The translations under genes were made by a program, and so were the position numbers. Shown one piece after another: positions 1 to 7,350 of a DNA stretch of 22,816 nt. The DNA comes from a virus: positions 1 to 22,816 of IMG/VR virus record IMGVR_UViG_3300006076_000029. One strand, written 5' to 3'. How positions within the stretch are numbered: position 1 is the stretch's first letter; each line of letters starts with the position of its first letter. The notes beneath the pieces were generated by a model. The model had not been told where the DNA came from and did no database searches. It worked only from the letters and a program-made list of their open reading frames with translations.

Positions 1-1
1 A

Positions 2-181
2 GGACAAGAAGCATTTGAAGCAGGAATTGTAAAAGCTGAATGGATGCCATTGTTCTTAACTGAAACATTTGGTGGAACAGATCATAATCCTCTTAGAGCG
101 CAGAAAGCCGTAGCTACAGCATTTGGAATTGCAACTCCAATTCCAGGAATGATTACAAAAATCGTTCTTCAAAACCTTTAA
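2..181 (+). CDS. Probable major capsid protein, C-terminal 59 residues (5' end outside window)
   Basis: An open frame enters from the left edge and ends at TAA 179-181. The visible residues include EWMPLFLTETFGGTD, then the hydrophobic end FGIATPIPGMITKIVLQNL. I do not recognise a diagnostic motif. The call rests on position: it is the last gene before a strong-looking terminator and lies directly upstream of head and neck genes, where contractile-tailed phages usually keep the major capsid gene. A terminator right behind it also suits a highly expressed, separately controlled gene. It could instead be another abundant head protein. The start and most of the protein lie outside the window, so length cannot be compared with known capsid families. 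Confidence 0.5.
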   Translation, partial: GQEAFEAGIVKAEWMPLFLTETFGGTDHNPLRAQKAVATAFGIATPIPGMITKIVLQNL

Positions 182-188
182 TTAAATT

Positions 189-212
189 AGCCCCTTTTGG
201 GCTTTTATTTTT
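189..212 (+). terminator. Rho-independent terminator after the capsid-like gene
   Basis: The stem AGCCC (189-193) pairs with GGGCT (199-203) around a CTTTT loop and is followed by a T-rich tract to 212. It starts eight bases after the stop codon at 179-181. The five-pair stem is short, but it is one of the few GC-rich clusters in this AT-rich region, and stem plus T-tract is the classic intrinsic terminator layout. Confidence 0.65.
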
Positions 213-214
213 AA

Positions 215-236
215 ATAGATTTTGGCCAAAATCTAT
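215..236. promoter_or_regulatory. 22-base perfect palindrome, possible operator
   Basis: The half-site ATAGATTTTGG (215-225) is followed by its exact reverse complement CCAAAATCTAT (226-236) with no spacer. It lies between the terminator and the first head gene and abuts a TATAAATA octamer. A spacer-free palindrome with a GGCC centre is more like a dimeric protein-binding site than an RNA hairpin. It could alternatively extend termination. The sequence does not show which protein would bind. Confidence 0.5.
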
Positions 237-243
237 ATAAATA
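236..243 (+). promoter_or_regulatory. Possible T4-late-type promoter box TATAAATA
   Basis: TATAAATA matches the core of T4 late promoters and lies 25 bases before the next start codon, in a position suited to begin the head-neck operon. In DNA this AT-rich the octamer is expected several times per strand by chance, so position is the only real support. Confidence 0.3.
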
Positions 244-268
244 AGGTTAAAATAAATAAGGAGTTTAA

Positions 269-619
269 ATGAAATATCTTATTAAAAATAATTCAAATTT
301 TAAAGTAGAAGTTAATATTAAAGGAAAGAAAGAATTTTTAAAAGCTCAAGAAAGCAAAATTGTAGATTGTGATTTAAGTGATATTGAAATATTATTTAAA
401 GAATTTATTATTGTTTCACCTTATGAAGAACAACCTAAAAAAGTTGAAAAAGTAAAAGAAGAACAAAAACAAGAAGTTGAAGAAAAAACTGATAAAGAAT
501 TTAAAGAAAAATCTAATAAAGAATCTAATGAAGAATCTAAAGAAGAAAACAAAGAAGGTAAGAAAGATAATGAAAGTAAAAAGACTTCTAAAAGAAGAAA
601 AACCAGTAAAAAGGATTAA
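269..619 (+). CDS. Small protein with charged Lys/Glu tail, unknown function
   Basis: I do not recognise this 116-residue protein. Residues 1 to about 52 look folded, with short strand-like segments (KYLIKNN, FKVEVNIKG, FIIVSPYEE). Residues 55-116 are almost entirely K, E, N and S and should be disordered; the last dozen residues turn strongly basic (KKTSKRRKTSKKD). The ATG follows AATAAGGAG. It is the first gene after the terminator and palindrome and has a three-base gap to the next gene, so it probably opens the head-neck operon. A small folded head with a charged tail could suit a head-associated or DNA-contacting protein, but that is inference only. Confidence 0.75.
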   Translation: MKYLIKNNSNFKVEVNIKGKKEFLKAQESKIVDCDLSDIEILFKEFIIVSPYEEQPKKVEKVKEEQKQEVEEKTDKEFKEKSNKESNEESKEENKEGKKDNESKKTSKRRKTSKKD

Positions 620-622
620 GAT

Positions 623-1348
623 ATGAACTTATCAGATGTATTGAATCTTTATGTAGGACCTGATGATATTCAGCAAAATGGACAAGTTCTTACAATTACT
701 CCTAAAAATATATCATCAGTACAATTAGCAACAATTCTTACAAGTTTATTTCCAGAAAATACATATATAATTAAACCTTTTGAATTAATAATAGAATTAG
801 GTGCTAATAATCAAAGCGAATATGATTTAAGAATAGGTGAAAGTGCTTTAATGAAAGTGGCTCAAGAAATTGATGAAGCATTTCCTGAAGCAAAAATATA
901 TGTAAAAGAAGATCATCTTATTATTGAAAGTTCAGATTTAGATGATATTAAAGCAACTTTAAAATTAAATAAACTTGATATTAAAGAAGAAAATGAAAAA
1001 TTAATTGTATCTTTATCTAATGAAATCAAAGAAAGATTAGAACTTTCTATGGATGCTGACGCTTTTGGTATTTGTAATAAAGTTGCAGAAGCAATGGATG
1101 AATTAGAACCAGAGTGGACTTATAAAACAAATCCACAGGAACCAGCAATTTATATTGATGTGGATAAAGATAATGTTTTTGAATTTAGTGTAGTACTTGG
1201 TAGAGATAGTTTAAAATTATGGCATATTAAGCCAGGTAATGCACAAGATGTTATGTTAGCAACAGTTAAAGTTAATTTTGCTAATAAAGATAAAACAGCT
1301 AAATTAGCAGCAAAAACATTTGTTCCTATTATAAAAGAAAATATTTAA
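623..1348 (+). CDS. Unknown virion-region protein with three related modules
   Basis: This 241-residue protein is not recognised. Within it a strand-helix-strand pattern seems to recur three times. In copy 1 (about residues 22-59) the helix ends in LFPEN and is followed by TYIIKPFELIIEL. In copy 2 (about 66-103) the helix ends in AFPEA and is followed by KIYVKEDHLIIES. In copy 3 (about 127-182) the helix ends in LEPEW and is followed by the strand AIYIDVD. A short strand-like segment (VLTITPK, EYDLRIGE, KLIVSLSN) precedes each helix. The C-terminus (183-241) is a separate, hydrophobic part. The start follows AAGGAT three bases after the preceding stop. Its place between the capsid-like and neck genes suggests a head or assembly role. 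Confidence 0.75.
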   Translation: MNLSDVLNLYVGPDDIQQNGQVLTITPKNISSVQLATILTSLFPENTYIIKPFELIIELGANNQSEYDLRIGESALMKVAQEIDEAFPEAKIYVKEDHLIIESSDLDDIKATLKLNKLDIKEENEKLIVSLSNEIKERLELSMDADAFGICNKVAEAMDELEPEWTYKTNPQEPAIYIDVDKDNVFEFSVVLGRDSLKLWHIKPGNAQDVMLATVKVNFANKDKTAKLAAKTFVPIIKENI

Positions 1349-1371
1349 AAAATCTATAAAAGGAGATATTA

Positions 1372-2136
1372 ATGATTATTACAGAAAATAAACAAGTTTC
1401 TAGATTAGTTGAAGCTAAAAAAATGATTCAAGAAGCAAAAGAACTTCTTAAAGAAAGTGGATTTGCAGTTATTTCTGAAGGAGAATATAAAGATCTTAAA
1501 GAAAAAGCAGAATTATATAAAAAAATGGATAAAAATTTTGATAAAGTTGTAGAAACTTATTTAGAAGAAAAAGGTCTTAAAGCAGTAGAACAAGACTTTG
1601 AAGAAAAATTAATTGAAGAATATGATAAAAAAATTACTAAAGATATAGTTATTGAGACACTTGAAGAAGAAGGCTATATTGTACTTGATAATGAATTAAT
1701 AGAAAAAATAGATGAAACATTAAGAAAACTTGGTTTAACTGAAGAACAAATTAAAAGTCTTTTTGAAAAAGATGATGAAAAAGATAATGAAGAAGATTCA
1801 GAAGGAAATGCTATTGATATAGATAAAGAAATTGAAAACGGTGAAAAAGAAGCTGATGAAGTTGAAGAAGAATGCAAAAAAGATAAAAAAGAAAAAAATG
1901 AATCTATTGTAAATGAAGAAGATAACGATGACAATAAAGACAACGAAGATGAAGAAAAATCAGATGATAGTGATAAAGATAGTGACGATGACGAAGAAAA
2001 TGTAGATGAATCAATTAAAGAACAACTTGAATTAACTGAAAAAGTATTTAAAAATATTTTAACTGAACAAAAAATTGATGAAGAAATACATGATTTAAAA
2101 GAAAATACACATATTATTGATAAAATAATTCCTTAA
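1372..2136 (+). CDS. Highly acidic coiled-coil protein, unknown (scaffold-like composition)
   Basis: The 254-residue product begins with a likely helical region (residues 1 to about 130, rich in A, E, K and L, including EAKKMIQEAKELLKESGFAV). Residues about 135-215 are dominated by D and E, with runs such as DDNKDNEDEEKSDDSDKD, and a short helical end follows. The start codon has a good AGGAGA site. The composition recalls phage prohead core or scaffolding proteins, or a DNA-mimic or chaperone, but no family motif was seen. Scaffold genes usually lie before the capsid gene, while this one lies after it, which weakens that reading. The stop codon lies inside a hairpin that also holds the next gene's ribosome-binding site. 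Confidence 0.75.
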   Translation: MIITENKQVSRLVEAKKMIQEAKELLKESGFAVISEGEYKDLKEKAELYKKMDKNFDKVVETYLEEKGLKAVEQDFEEKLIEEYDKKITKDIVIETLEEEGYIVLDNELIEKIDETLRKLGLTEEQIKSLFEKDDEKDNEEDSEGNAIDIDKEIENGEKEADEVEEECKKDKKEKNESIVNEEDNDDNKDNEDEEKSDDSDKDSDDDEENVDESIKEQLELTEKVFKNILTEQKIDEEIHDLKENTHIIDKIIP

Positions 2137-2161
2137 TTTCTTAATAGGAGTTAATTAAGGA
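2130..2161 (+). promoter_or_regulatory. Hairpin over stop codon sequestering the next ribosome-binding site
   Basis: TCCTTAATT (2130-2138) pairs perfectly with AATTAAGGA (2153-2161) around a 14-base loop. The upstream stop TAA (2134-2136) is in the 5' arm and the AAGGA site used by the ATG at 2168 is in the 3' arm; a second AGGAG lies in the loop. A ribosome reaching the stop would open the stem, so the layout suits translational coupling. This is inferred from pairing only. Confidence 0.5.
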
Positions 2162-2167
2162 TTTAAA

Positions 2168-2779
2168 ATGACTTTTGAAGAATTAAAAGATTGGTTGCTT
2201 ATATTAAGTAACCAATATTATATAGGTCAAGACGCTTTAATGATGGACGATACAGTTTTACAAGGACTTATAGATAGAGCTATAAGTACATATAATAATT
2301 ATCGTCCACAAGAAAGAATAGAATTTATTGATACAAGTGATGCTCAATTAGTAAGTGGAAATCTATATGCAAAAAGATTAGATTATATTACAGATGAAAA
2401 TAATATACAAAGAGAAATACTTCAAATAAAACAAATATATGTTATTAACCCTTTGTTTAGTAAGCAGCCTATTCCATATCAATGGAAATATAATAGAAAT
2501 ACAAAATTGCTTTATATAGGATTACCAGGTACATATTATTTTGATTTATTAGTTGGTAATACATTAGATGATTTTACAAAAGAAAACAAAGAATTTATTG
2601 ATTTGATACTTGGGCTTTATTTAATGTATGTAGCAAGTCCAAGAAAAAATTTTACTTTATCAGAATTACCATTTGAAAATGACGCAAATGAATTATATCA
2701 AATAGGTGCTCAGTTATATGCAGATACTATAGAAAGATTAGGTGAGAGAGATGGAAGTTGGTTTCTTGCTATTGATTAA
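2168..2779 (+). CDS. Probable head-tail adaptor / neck protein
   Basis: The 203-residue protein starts with a helical part (FEELKDWLLILSNQYY and LQGLIDRAISTYNNYRP). A strand-rich middle (residues about 45-135) follows, with a hinge-like IKQIYVINPLFSKQP, then a helical C-terminus (FIDLILGLYLMYVASPR to ERLGERDGSWFLAID). This all-helical, beta insert, helical pattern and size resemble head-completion adaptors that sit under the portal. It lies between the capsid-like gene and a head-closure candidate, in the order usual for neck genes. No hallmark residue was identified, so the role is inferred from shape and position. Its ribosome-binding site lies in the stem of the hairpin at 2130-2161. Confidence 0.5.
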   Translation: MTFEELKDWLLILSNQYYIGQDALMMDDTVLQGLIDRAISTYNNYRPQERIEFIDTSDAQLVSGNLYAKRLDYITDENNIQREILQIKQIYVINPLFSKQPIPYQWKYNRNTKLLYIGLPGTYYFDLLVGNTLDDFTKENKEFIDLILGLYLMYVASPRKNFTLSELPFENDANELYQIGAQLYADTIERLGERDGSWFLAID

Positions 2780-2788
2780 AGGATAAAT

Positions 2789-2995
2789 ATGGGTGAAAAA
2801 ATTCTTTTAAGATGGAATATAGGAAAATTATTTATTGCTTTATGCAAGCAAAGAAATCAATATTATTTGAAATTACAAAATAAAAGATTTGAAAACATCT
2901 CTCTCATACCTATAATATCAGAAGATGAATTGAATTTATTACTTGAAAAAATTTTAGGTTTTAATCCTAAAATTTCATTAGATGATTTAAACTAA
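2789..2995 (+). CDS. Small unknown protein (68 residues)
   Basis: The product has a basic, strand-like first half (KILLRWNIGKLFIALCKQR) and an acidic helical second half (SEDELNLLLEKILGF). It is not recognised. Support for a real gene is its AAGGAT site six bases before the ATG, nine-base spacing after the neck gene, and the same codon use as its neighbours. It may be a minor neck or head component. Confidence 0.65.
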   Translation: MGEKILLRWNIGKLFIALCKQRNQYYLKLQNKRFENISLIPIISEDELNLLLEKILGFNPKISLDDLN

Positions 2996-3006
2996 AAGGA
3001 TTTAAT

Positions 3007-3144
3007 ATGGCAAGAAAAAAAGTTAAAAAAATTAAAGTAAAAGTAGTTAGGCCTGTCGTTTATAAAAATAAATTTTATAAAATAGATGAAGAGTTAGAAA
3101 TATCAGAAAAAGATTTCAATGAAAGAATTTTTAAGAAAATTTAA
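3007..3144 (+). CDS. Very small basic protein (45 residues), unknown
   Basis: The ATG at 3007 follows AAAAGGAT and the TAA is at 3142-3144. The protein opens with a lysine-rich strand (MARKKVKKIKVKVVRPVVY), then reads KNKFYKIDEELEISEKDF and ends in ERIFKKI. The second part looks like the short beta hairpin plus helix seen in small phage head and MuF-adjacent proteins, where a value like 'Y-x-G/N-K-x-Y-x-x-x-x-x-L-x-I' recurs; that resemblance is weak. It fills a gap that would otherwise be 176 bases without a gene inside a tightly packed operon, with correct spacing to its ribosome-binding site. Confidence 0.65.
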   Translation: MARKKVKKIKVKVVRPVVYKNKFYKIDEELEISEKDFNERIFKKI

Positions 3145-3171
3145 AGGATAGAATAAAATTAAGGCAATATA

Positions 3172-3744
3172 ATGAATTTATTAAATCCGATAAAAATAGG
3201 TGTCAATATATCTATTAATGTTTTAACTAATTTATATGGAATTTCGTCTGATGTTTATTTTCCTATTAAGTCAGATAGTTTACAATATGGATATTTTGAT
3301 GATAATATAGAATATCCATCAGAACCAAATTGGAGTGGAAAATTATTAATCCCTTCTATTTTTAAAGAAATACAAGCATCATTTTCAGGTGCTTTTGATA
3401 ATTTAACACCTGACGAGAAAATTTTATATTTACCTAATACAATAGAATTTCCTCGTTATTCAAAAATTATTATATGGTTACAAGATCAAGCAGTAGAATA
3501 TAGAATTAATGATATTCAAGAGTATAGAGATGATGAAGGACAAATATATAGAAAATATATATTAGTGCCTATTACAAATGAAGATATTGATAATGAAAAA
3601 GTCGAAGAATTAATTGAAAATAATATTGAGAATTTTGATGAAAATCCTTTAACACAAAATATTGATACTGAAAAAGATTATAGCATAGTTGAAGAAAGTC
3701 CTATTGAAATAAATAAACCTGGTTTTGATTATGATCCATTATAG
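3172..3744 (+). CDS. Probable head-closure (head-tail joining) protein
   Basis: The 190-residue product has a strand-rich core. Residues about 83-133 carry EKILYLPNTIEFPRYSKIII, WLQDQAVEYRINDIQEYRDD and YRKYILVPI. A pattern of a strand that sets a surface, then 'Y-R-I-x-D-I', then a final 'Y-x-L-V-P-I' is typical of small beta-barrel head-closure proteins that plug the connector. The last 50 residues are acidic and probably flexible. The start follows AAGG with seven-base spacing. Position between an adaptor candidate and a terminator candidate supports the call, but no invariant motif confirms it. Confidence 0.45.
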   Translation: MNLLNPIKIGVNISINVLTNLYGISSDVYFPIKSDSLQYGYFDDNIEYPSEPNWSGKLLIPSIFKEIQASFSGAFDNLTPDEKILYLPNTIEFPRYSKIIIWLQDQAVEYRINDIQEYRDDEGQIYRKYILVPITNEDIDNEKVEELIENNIENFDENPLTQNIDTEKDYSIVEESPIEINKPGFDYDPL

Positions 3745-3752
3745 GAGTTAAT

Positions 3753-4550
3753 ATGATAAGTAAAATACATAATTCATTAGTTTCTTTAATAACAAATACA
3801 TTCGAAAATTATGGAGTAAAATTACAGGCTCAATATAATTCAGATATTGATATGATAAAACAATATATAAATTCTTTAAATTTAAGATATATGTATAAAG
3901 ATAGCACATTACCAGGTTTAACTGATGATGATTTAATAAAACTTAATAAAAAATCATATAATTTATTGCTTTATAAATTTGGTCCTTTTAAAAAATCTGA
4001 AAGAGGGCAAAATTTTAAAAATCTTGCTTTACTTTTTGACCCAAATACAACTGGAACTGATTTTGTAAAGAATAATGTAACAGATCCAGATTTTTATCAA
4101 TTTATTTCTTTTATTAGAGAAGTTAATCAACAAGATTTTGTTGTAAGAGATGGATTTTTTGGTCAAGCAGAATATGAATTTACAATTATGTCGTCAAACA
4201 CAGAATTAATGAATCATATTCAATTTATTTATTTATCACAATTATCAAATATTAATAAATTGTCTCTTACATTAGAAACACCTATTGAACCACTTGAATT
4301 AGAATATTTTTTAGAATTTGATGAAATTTCAGAATTTGGACATATTGATTATGAAAGATATGGAAATTTACAACATTTATCATTTAGTTGTAGACTTGAG
4401 GGATTAGTATTAAGTAATTATAAATATATAGAACCTAAATTAAATAAAATAGATCTAGGTTTGGATGTAATTAATAAAAATGAAACAGATGCTAAATTTG
4501 TTCAAGATGGAATAGAAAAATTCCATAATGATAATGAAGAAACAATTTAA
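3753..4550 (+). CDS. Probable neck / tail terminator protein
   Basis: The protein has 265 residues with good AGGAG spacing to the ATG. A conserved-looking middle (residues about 125-210) carries REVNQQDFVVRDGFFGQAEY, EFTIMSSNTELMNHIQFIYL and LSLTLETPIEPLELEYFLEF. A strand-helix-strand order in which a helix near 'N-T-E-L-M' is followed by long strands is what I would expect of a terminator or sheath-capping protein of myophages. The neighbour after a 61-residue gene is the tail sheath, where terminators commonly lie. The specific role (neck versus terminator) cannot be settled from the sequence alone. Confidence 0.45.
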   Translation: MISKIHNSLVSLITNTFENYGVKLQAQYNSDIDMIKQYINSLNLRYMYKDSTLPGLTDDDLIKLNKKSYNLLLYKFGPFKKSERGQNFKNLALLFDPNTTGTDFVKNNVTDPDFYQFISFIREVNQQDFVVRDGFFGQAEYEFTIMSSNTELMNHIQFIYLSQLSNINKLSLTLETPIEPLELEYFLEFDEISEFGHIDYERYGNLQHLSFSCRLEGLVLSNYKYIEPKLNKIDLGLDVINKNETDAKFVQDGIEKFHNDNEETI

Positions 4551-4567
4551 GGAAGAAGGAGAAAATT

Positions 4568-4753
4568 ATGAAAGTTGAAGTTTTTAATAGAACTGAATTT
4601 CAGCAATTTATTGATTTAAAAGGTTTAGGTAATCCTAAAGATATTGTTTCAGTTGCACCTAAACATAAATTGATTGTTGAAATTCCTAATGAAAAAAGAT
4701 TTATTGATTTAGCAAAACAATTTAAAAATAAACTTCTATTTAGAAAAATATAA
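4568..4753 (+). CDS. Small protein before the sheath gene (61 residues), unknown
   Basis: The protein reads as a strand (MKVEVFNRTEF), a short loop with KGLGNPKDIVSV, a strand (HKLIVEIP) and a C-terminal helix with basic end (FIDLAKQFKNKLLFRKI). It follows a strong AAGGAAGAAGGAG site and ends nine bases before the sheath start. Its overall plan loosely resembles the folded head of the protein at 269-619, and the two could be distant relatives. No function can be assigned; it may be a minor neck or sheath-associated protein. Confidence 0.65.
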   Translation: MKVEVFNRTEFQQFIDLKGLGNPKDIVSVAPKHKLIVEIPNEKRFIDLAKQFKNKLLFRKI

Positions 4754-4762
4754 GGAGAACTT

Positions 4763-7339
4763 ATGGGATATGGTGAAGTAATTATAAAAGTACAAGACAG
4801 ATCAACAGTTATACCTTCATTACCTGGTATGTATGGAGGAATTGTTTTAAGAACTAAAAAAGGTAAAGTAAATCATCCAGTTTTAATTACAAGTGAAGAT
4901 GAATTAATTGACACATTTGGTGAACCTATTGTTAAGTATCCAGAAATTTATTCCGCTTTAACATTTTTATCAGAAAGTAATAAATTATGGGCTGTTAGAG
5001 CAGCAGCTGATGATATCAAATATAGTGCAGCGCTTGTTAGAGGGAAAATAAAACCTGTAGATACAAGTAATCCATTAGCTCAATTTGATGATGAAAGTTT
5101 AATTGTTAAACCATTAAAAGGTTTAACAGAAGAAGATCTTGAAAGTTATGTATTTCCAACATATATAGGAAATAGATTATATGAATACGAAAATATAAAT
5201 ATTGCTTATGATAGTACTGGAAATAAAATTCCTGTTGATAATTTTGGTGATTTAGCTGTTAATGATAAAATTAGTTTAATCAAAACAACAGACCCCAATG
5301 GAACATTAACTCAATTAAATGATGATACAACAACATATGGTGAAAGTCAAGCGTTATATACAGTAACAGATTTAGTAACAGAAAATAATACATATGAAAA
5401 AATTACATTAGCAGACGCTGTAACAGTTAGCAGAGGTGATGAAATTCTCAAAAAAGATTCATCTGGTAATTATGTTTCATATCCAACTCCAGTAATTGTT
5501 GCATTTAATGCAAGTAATAGTACAGAAGTAATTGTTTATAATGCAGATTATATGGAACCAGGTGATAGTGTTCAAGCCGGTGGAACTGATACAACATTCA
5601 ATAAAAAAGATACTATAACAATTAAAGAAAATTTTGTTGAAATTGATAAAGATGTTACTTATGGACCTGATTATAAAATTTTTAAAATGACACAAAGTGA
5701 ATATGAAGAAAGAGATAGTTTCTTAGTAATTGAAGAAAGTCCAGGAGCTTGGGGTAATAAAATTAGTATAGGAATTGCTCCAAGTAAAAATTATGAAAAT
5801 GCATTCAATATTTTAGTATATTATGATGGTGTTCTTGTTGAAACTTGGGAAGTAACAAAAGAAGACTTTGTTGATGGTTATGGTAATCAAATGTATCTAG
5901 AAGATAAAATTAATGGAAAATCTAAATATATTAGAGTAATTGACAATAAAGGATATGATGCTAATCCACTTTATACAGACCATAGCTATTGGCAAAGATT
6001 AAAAGAACCTGTATATAGAAGCACAGGACTTACATTAGCAGAAAATTTATTACAAGGAAATACACAAGTTTATTTAAGTGGTGTAACAGGATTGAATGTT
6101 GGAGATAGAATTAAATTTGCTTATGATGTTGATGCTGAAGGAAATGTAATTCTTTCTAAAGAATATAAAGTTCAAAGCATTAATACAACTAATAATTATA
6201 TTATTATTGATAGACCACTTGAAGAATATGAAATTCCTAAAACATATACTGACTTAAATGGTAATAGTGTAAATACAGAAGTTAGAAAATTTGATTCAAC
6301 ATATAATGATTCAACAGCAGGAATTTTAAATGGTTATCAATATTATCCTATAGTAGAACTTGATAAAGTATTTTATAATTATCCTTTAGGTAAAATTATT
6401 ACAATAGGTGATTATCAAGGTGTATTACTTGATGCTGGTGTAAATCTATTAGGTGGCGGAGATAATGGAAGTGAGCCAAGTCTTGCAGATATGATTGAAG
6501 CGCTTGATACATTGAAAAATAGAGATAATACACCTATTCAATTGTTAATGGATGGTGGATATACAAATCCAGCTTATGCACAAGAATTGTATGAAGTTGC
6601 AAAAGCTCAAGATTTATGTCATGTTTATTTATCAGTTGACCCTAATGCAGAAATGAGTGCTGATTATAAAAATGCAGTAGTTGATTATATAAATAAATTA
6701 AATCTTGATACTGAAAAAGCAAGCGTATATGTAAGTTGGCTTAAAGTATTTGATAAATATAATAAAAAATATGTATGGGTTGCTCCAAGTGCATTCGCAG
6801 CAGCAAGTCAATCATATACATTTAGAAATTATTATGTATGGTATCCAGCAGCAGGTCTTGCAAGAGGTAAAGTAGTTGCACTTGATAGTCATATTAAACC
6901 AGATCAAGGAACAATAGATTGGTTTATTGAAAATAGAATTAATAGTATTAAATATATTAAAGGAACAGGATTTGTAATTTGGGGTAATAGAACATTATAT
7001 AGTAAACCAAGTCCATTACAAAGTAGAAATGTTGCAATGTTGTTAATTTATATTAAATATGGACTTTATAATATGTTACCATATAAATTATTTGACTTAA
7101 ACACAGATTTTGTTTGGGAAGTTACTCAAAAAGCAATAGAAGATTTCTTAAAAGATATTCAAGCTAAAAATGGATTATATGACTTTAAAGTAGCAATTAA
7201 AGATATTATTACTGATGTAGATATTCAAAATAGAAGAATGCCTATTTATATAGGTATTATACCTGTTGAAGGAATTGAAGAAATTCCTGTTACATTAGCA
7301 GTATATGCTTATGGTAATGAAATTCAAGTAGCACTATAA
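4763..7339 (+). CDS. Contractile tail sheath protein (T4 gp18-like)
   Basis: This 858-residue protein is the outer contractile layer of the tail. The N-terminal domain shows SLPGMYGGIV (19-28), an 'F-G-E-P' segment near 52 and LWAVRAAADD (75-84), as in sheath subunits that report on neighbouring rings. The C-terminal domain carries GTGFVIWGNRTLYSKPSPLQ (about 735 on), then a 'SRNVAMLL' helix and the terminal strand block IGIIPVEGIEEIPVTLAV, the region that interlocks subunits in this family. It is longer than T4 gp18, and the extra length lies in the middle (about 100-560, rich in T, N, D and Y), which suggests surface-exposed inserted domains. It is followed after 11 bases by the tail tube gene, the canonical pair. 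Confidence 0.92.
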   Translation: MGYGEVIIKVQDRSTVIPSLPGMYGGIVLRTKKGKVNHPVLITSEDELIDTFGEPIVKYPEIYSALTFLSESNKLWAVRAAADDIKYSAALVRGKIKPVDTSNPLAQFDDESLIVKPLKGLTEEDLESYVFPTYIGNRLYEYENINIAYDSTGNKIPVDNFGDLAVNDKISLIKTTDPNGTLTQLNDDTTTYGESQALYTVTDLVTENNTYEKITLADAVTVSRGDEILKKDSSGNYVSYPTPVIVAFNASNSTEVIVYNADYMEPGDSVQAGGTDTTFNKKDTITIKENFVEIDKDVTYGPDYKIFKMTQSEYEERDSFLVIEESPGAWGNKISIGIAPSKNYENAFNILVYYDGVLVETWEVTKEDFVDGYGNQMYLEDKINGKSKYIRVIDNKGYDANPLYTDHSYWQRLKEPVYRSTGLTLAENLLQGNTQVYLSGVTGLNVGDRIKFAYDVDAEGNVILSKEYKVQSINTTNNYIIIDRPLEEYEIPKTYTDLNGNSVNTEVRKFDSTYNDSTAGILNGYQYYPIVELDKVFYNYPLGKIITIGDYQGVLLDAGVNLLGGGDNGSEPSLADMIEALDTLKNRDNTPIQLLMDGGYTNPAYAQELYEVAKAQDLCHVYLSVDPNAEMSADYKNAVVDYINKLNLDTEKASVYVSWLKVFDKYNKKYVWVAPSAFAAASQSYTFRNYYVWYPAAGLARGKVVALDSHIKPDQGTIDWFIENRINSIKYIKGTGFVIWGNRTLYSKPSPLQSRNVAMLLIYIKYGLYNMLPYKLFDLNTDFVWEVTQKAIEDFLKDIQAKNGLYDFKVAIKDIITDVDIQNRRMPIYIGIIPVEGIEEIPVTLAVYAYGNEIQVAL

Positions 7340-7350
7340 GGAGATGAGAT

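Noticed and set aside
481-620. Lys/Glu codon-rich stretch as a simple DNA repeat or CRISPR-like array
   Set aside because: The similarity is low-complexity coding sequence (GAA, AAA, AAT codons) without exact unit length or spacers.
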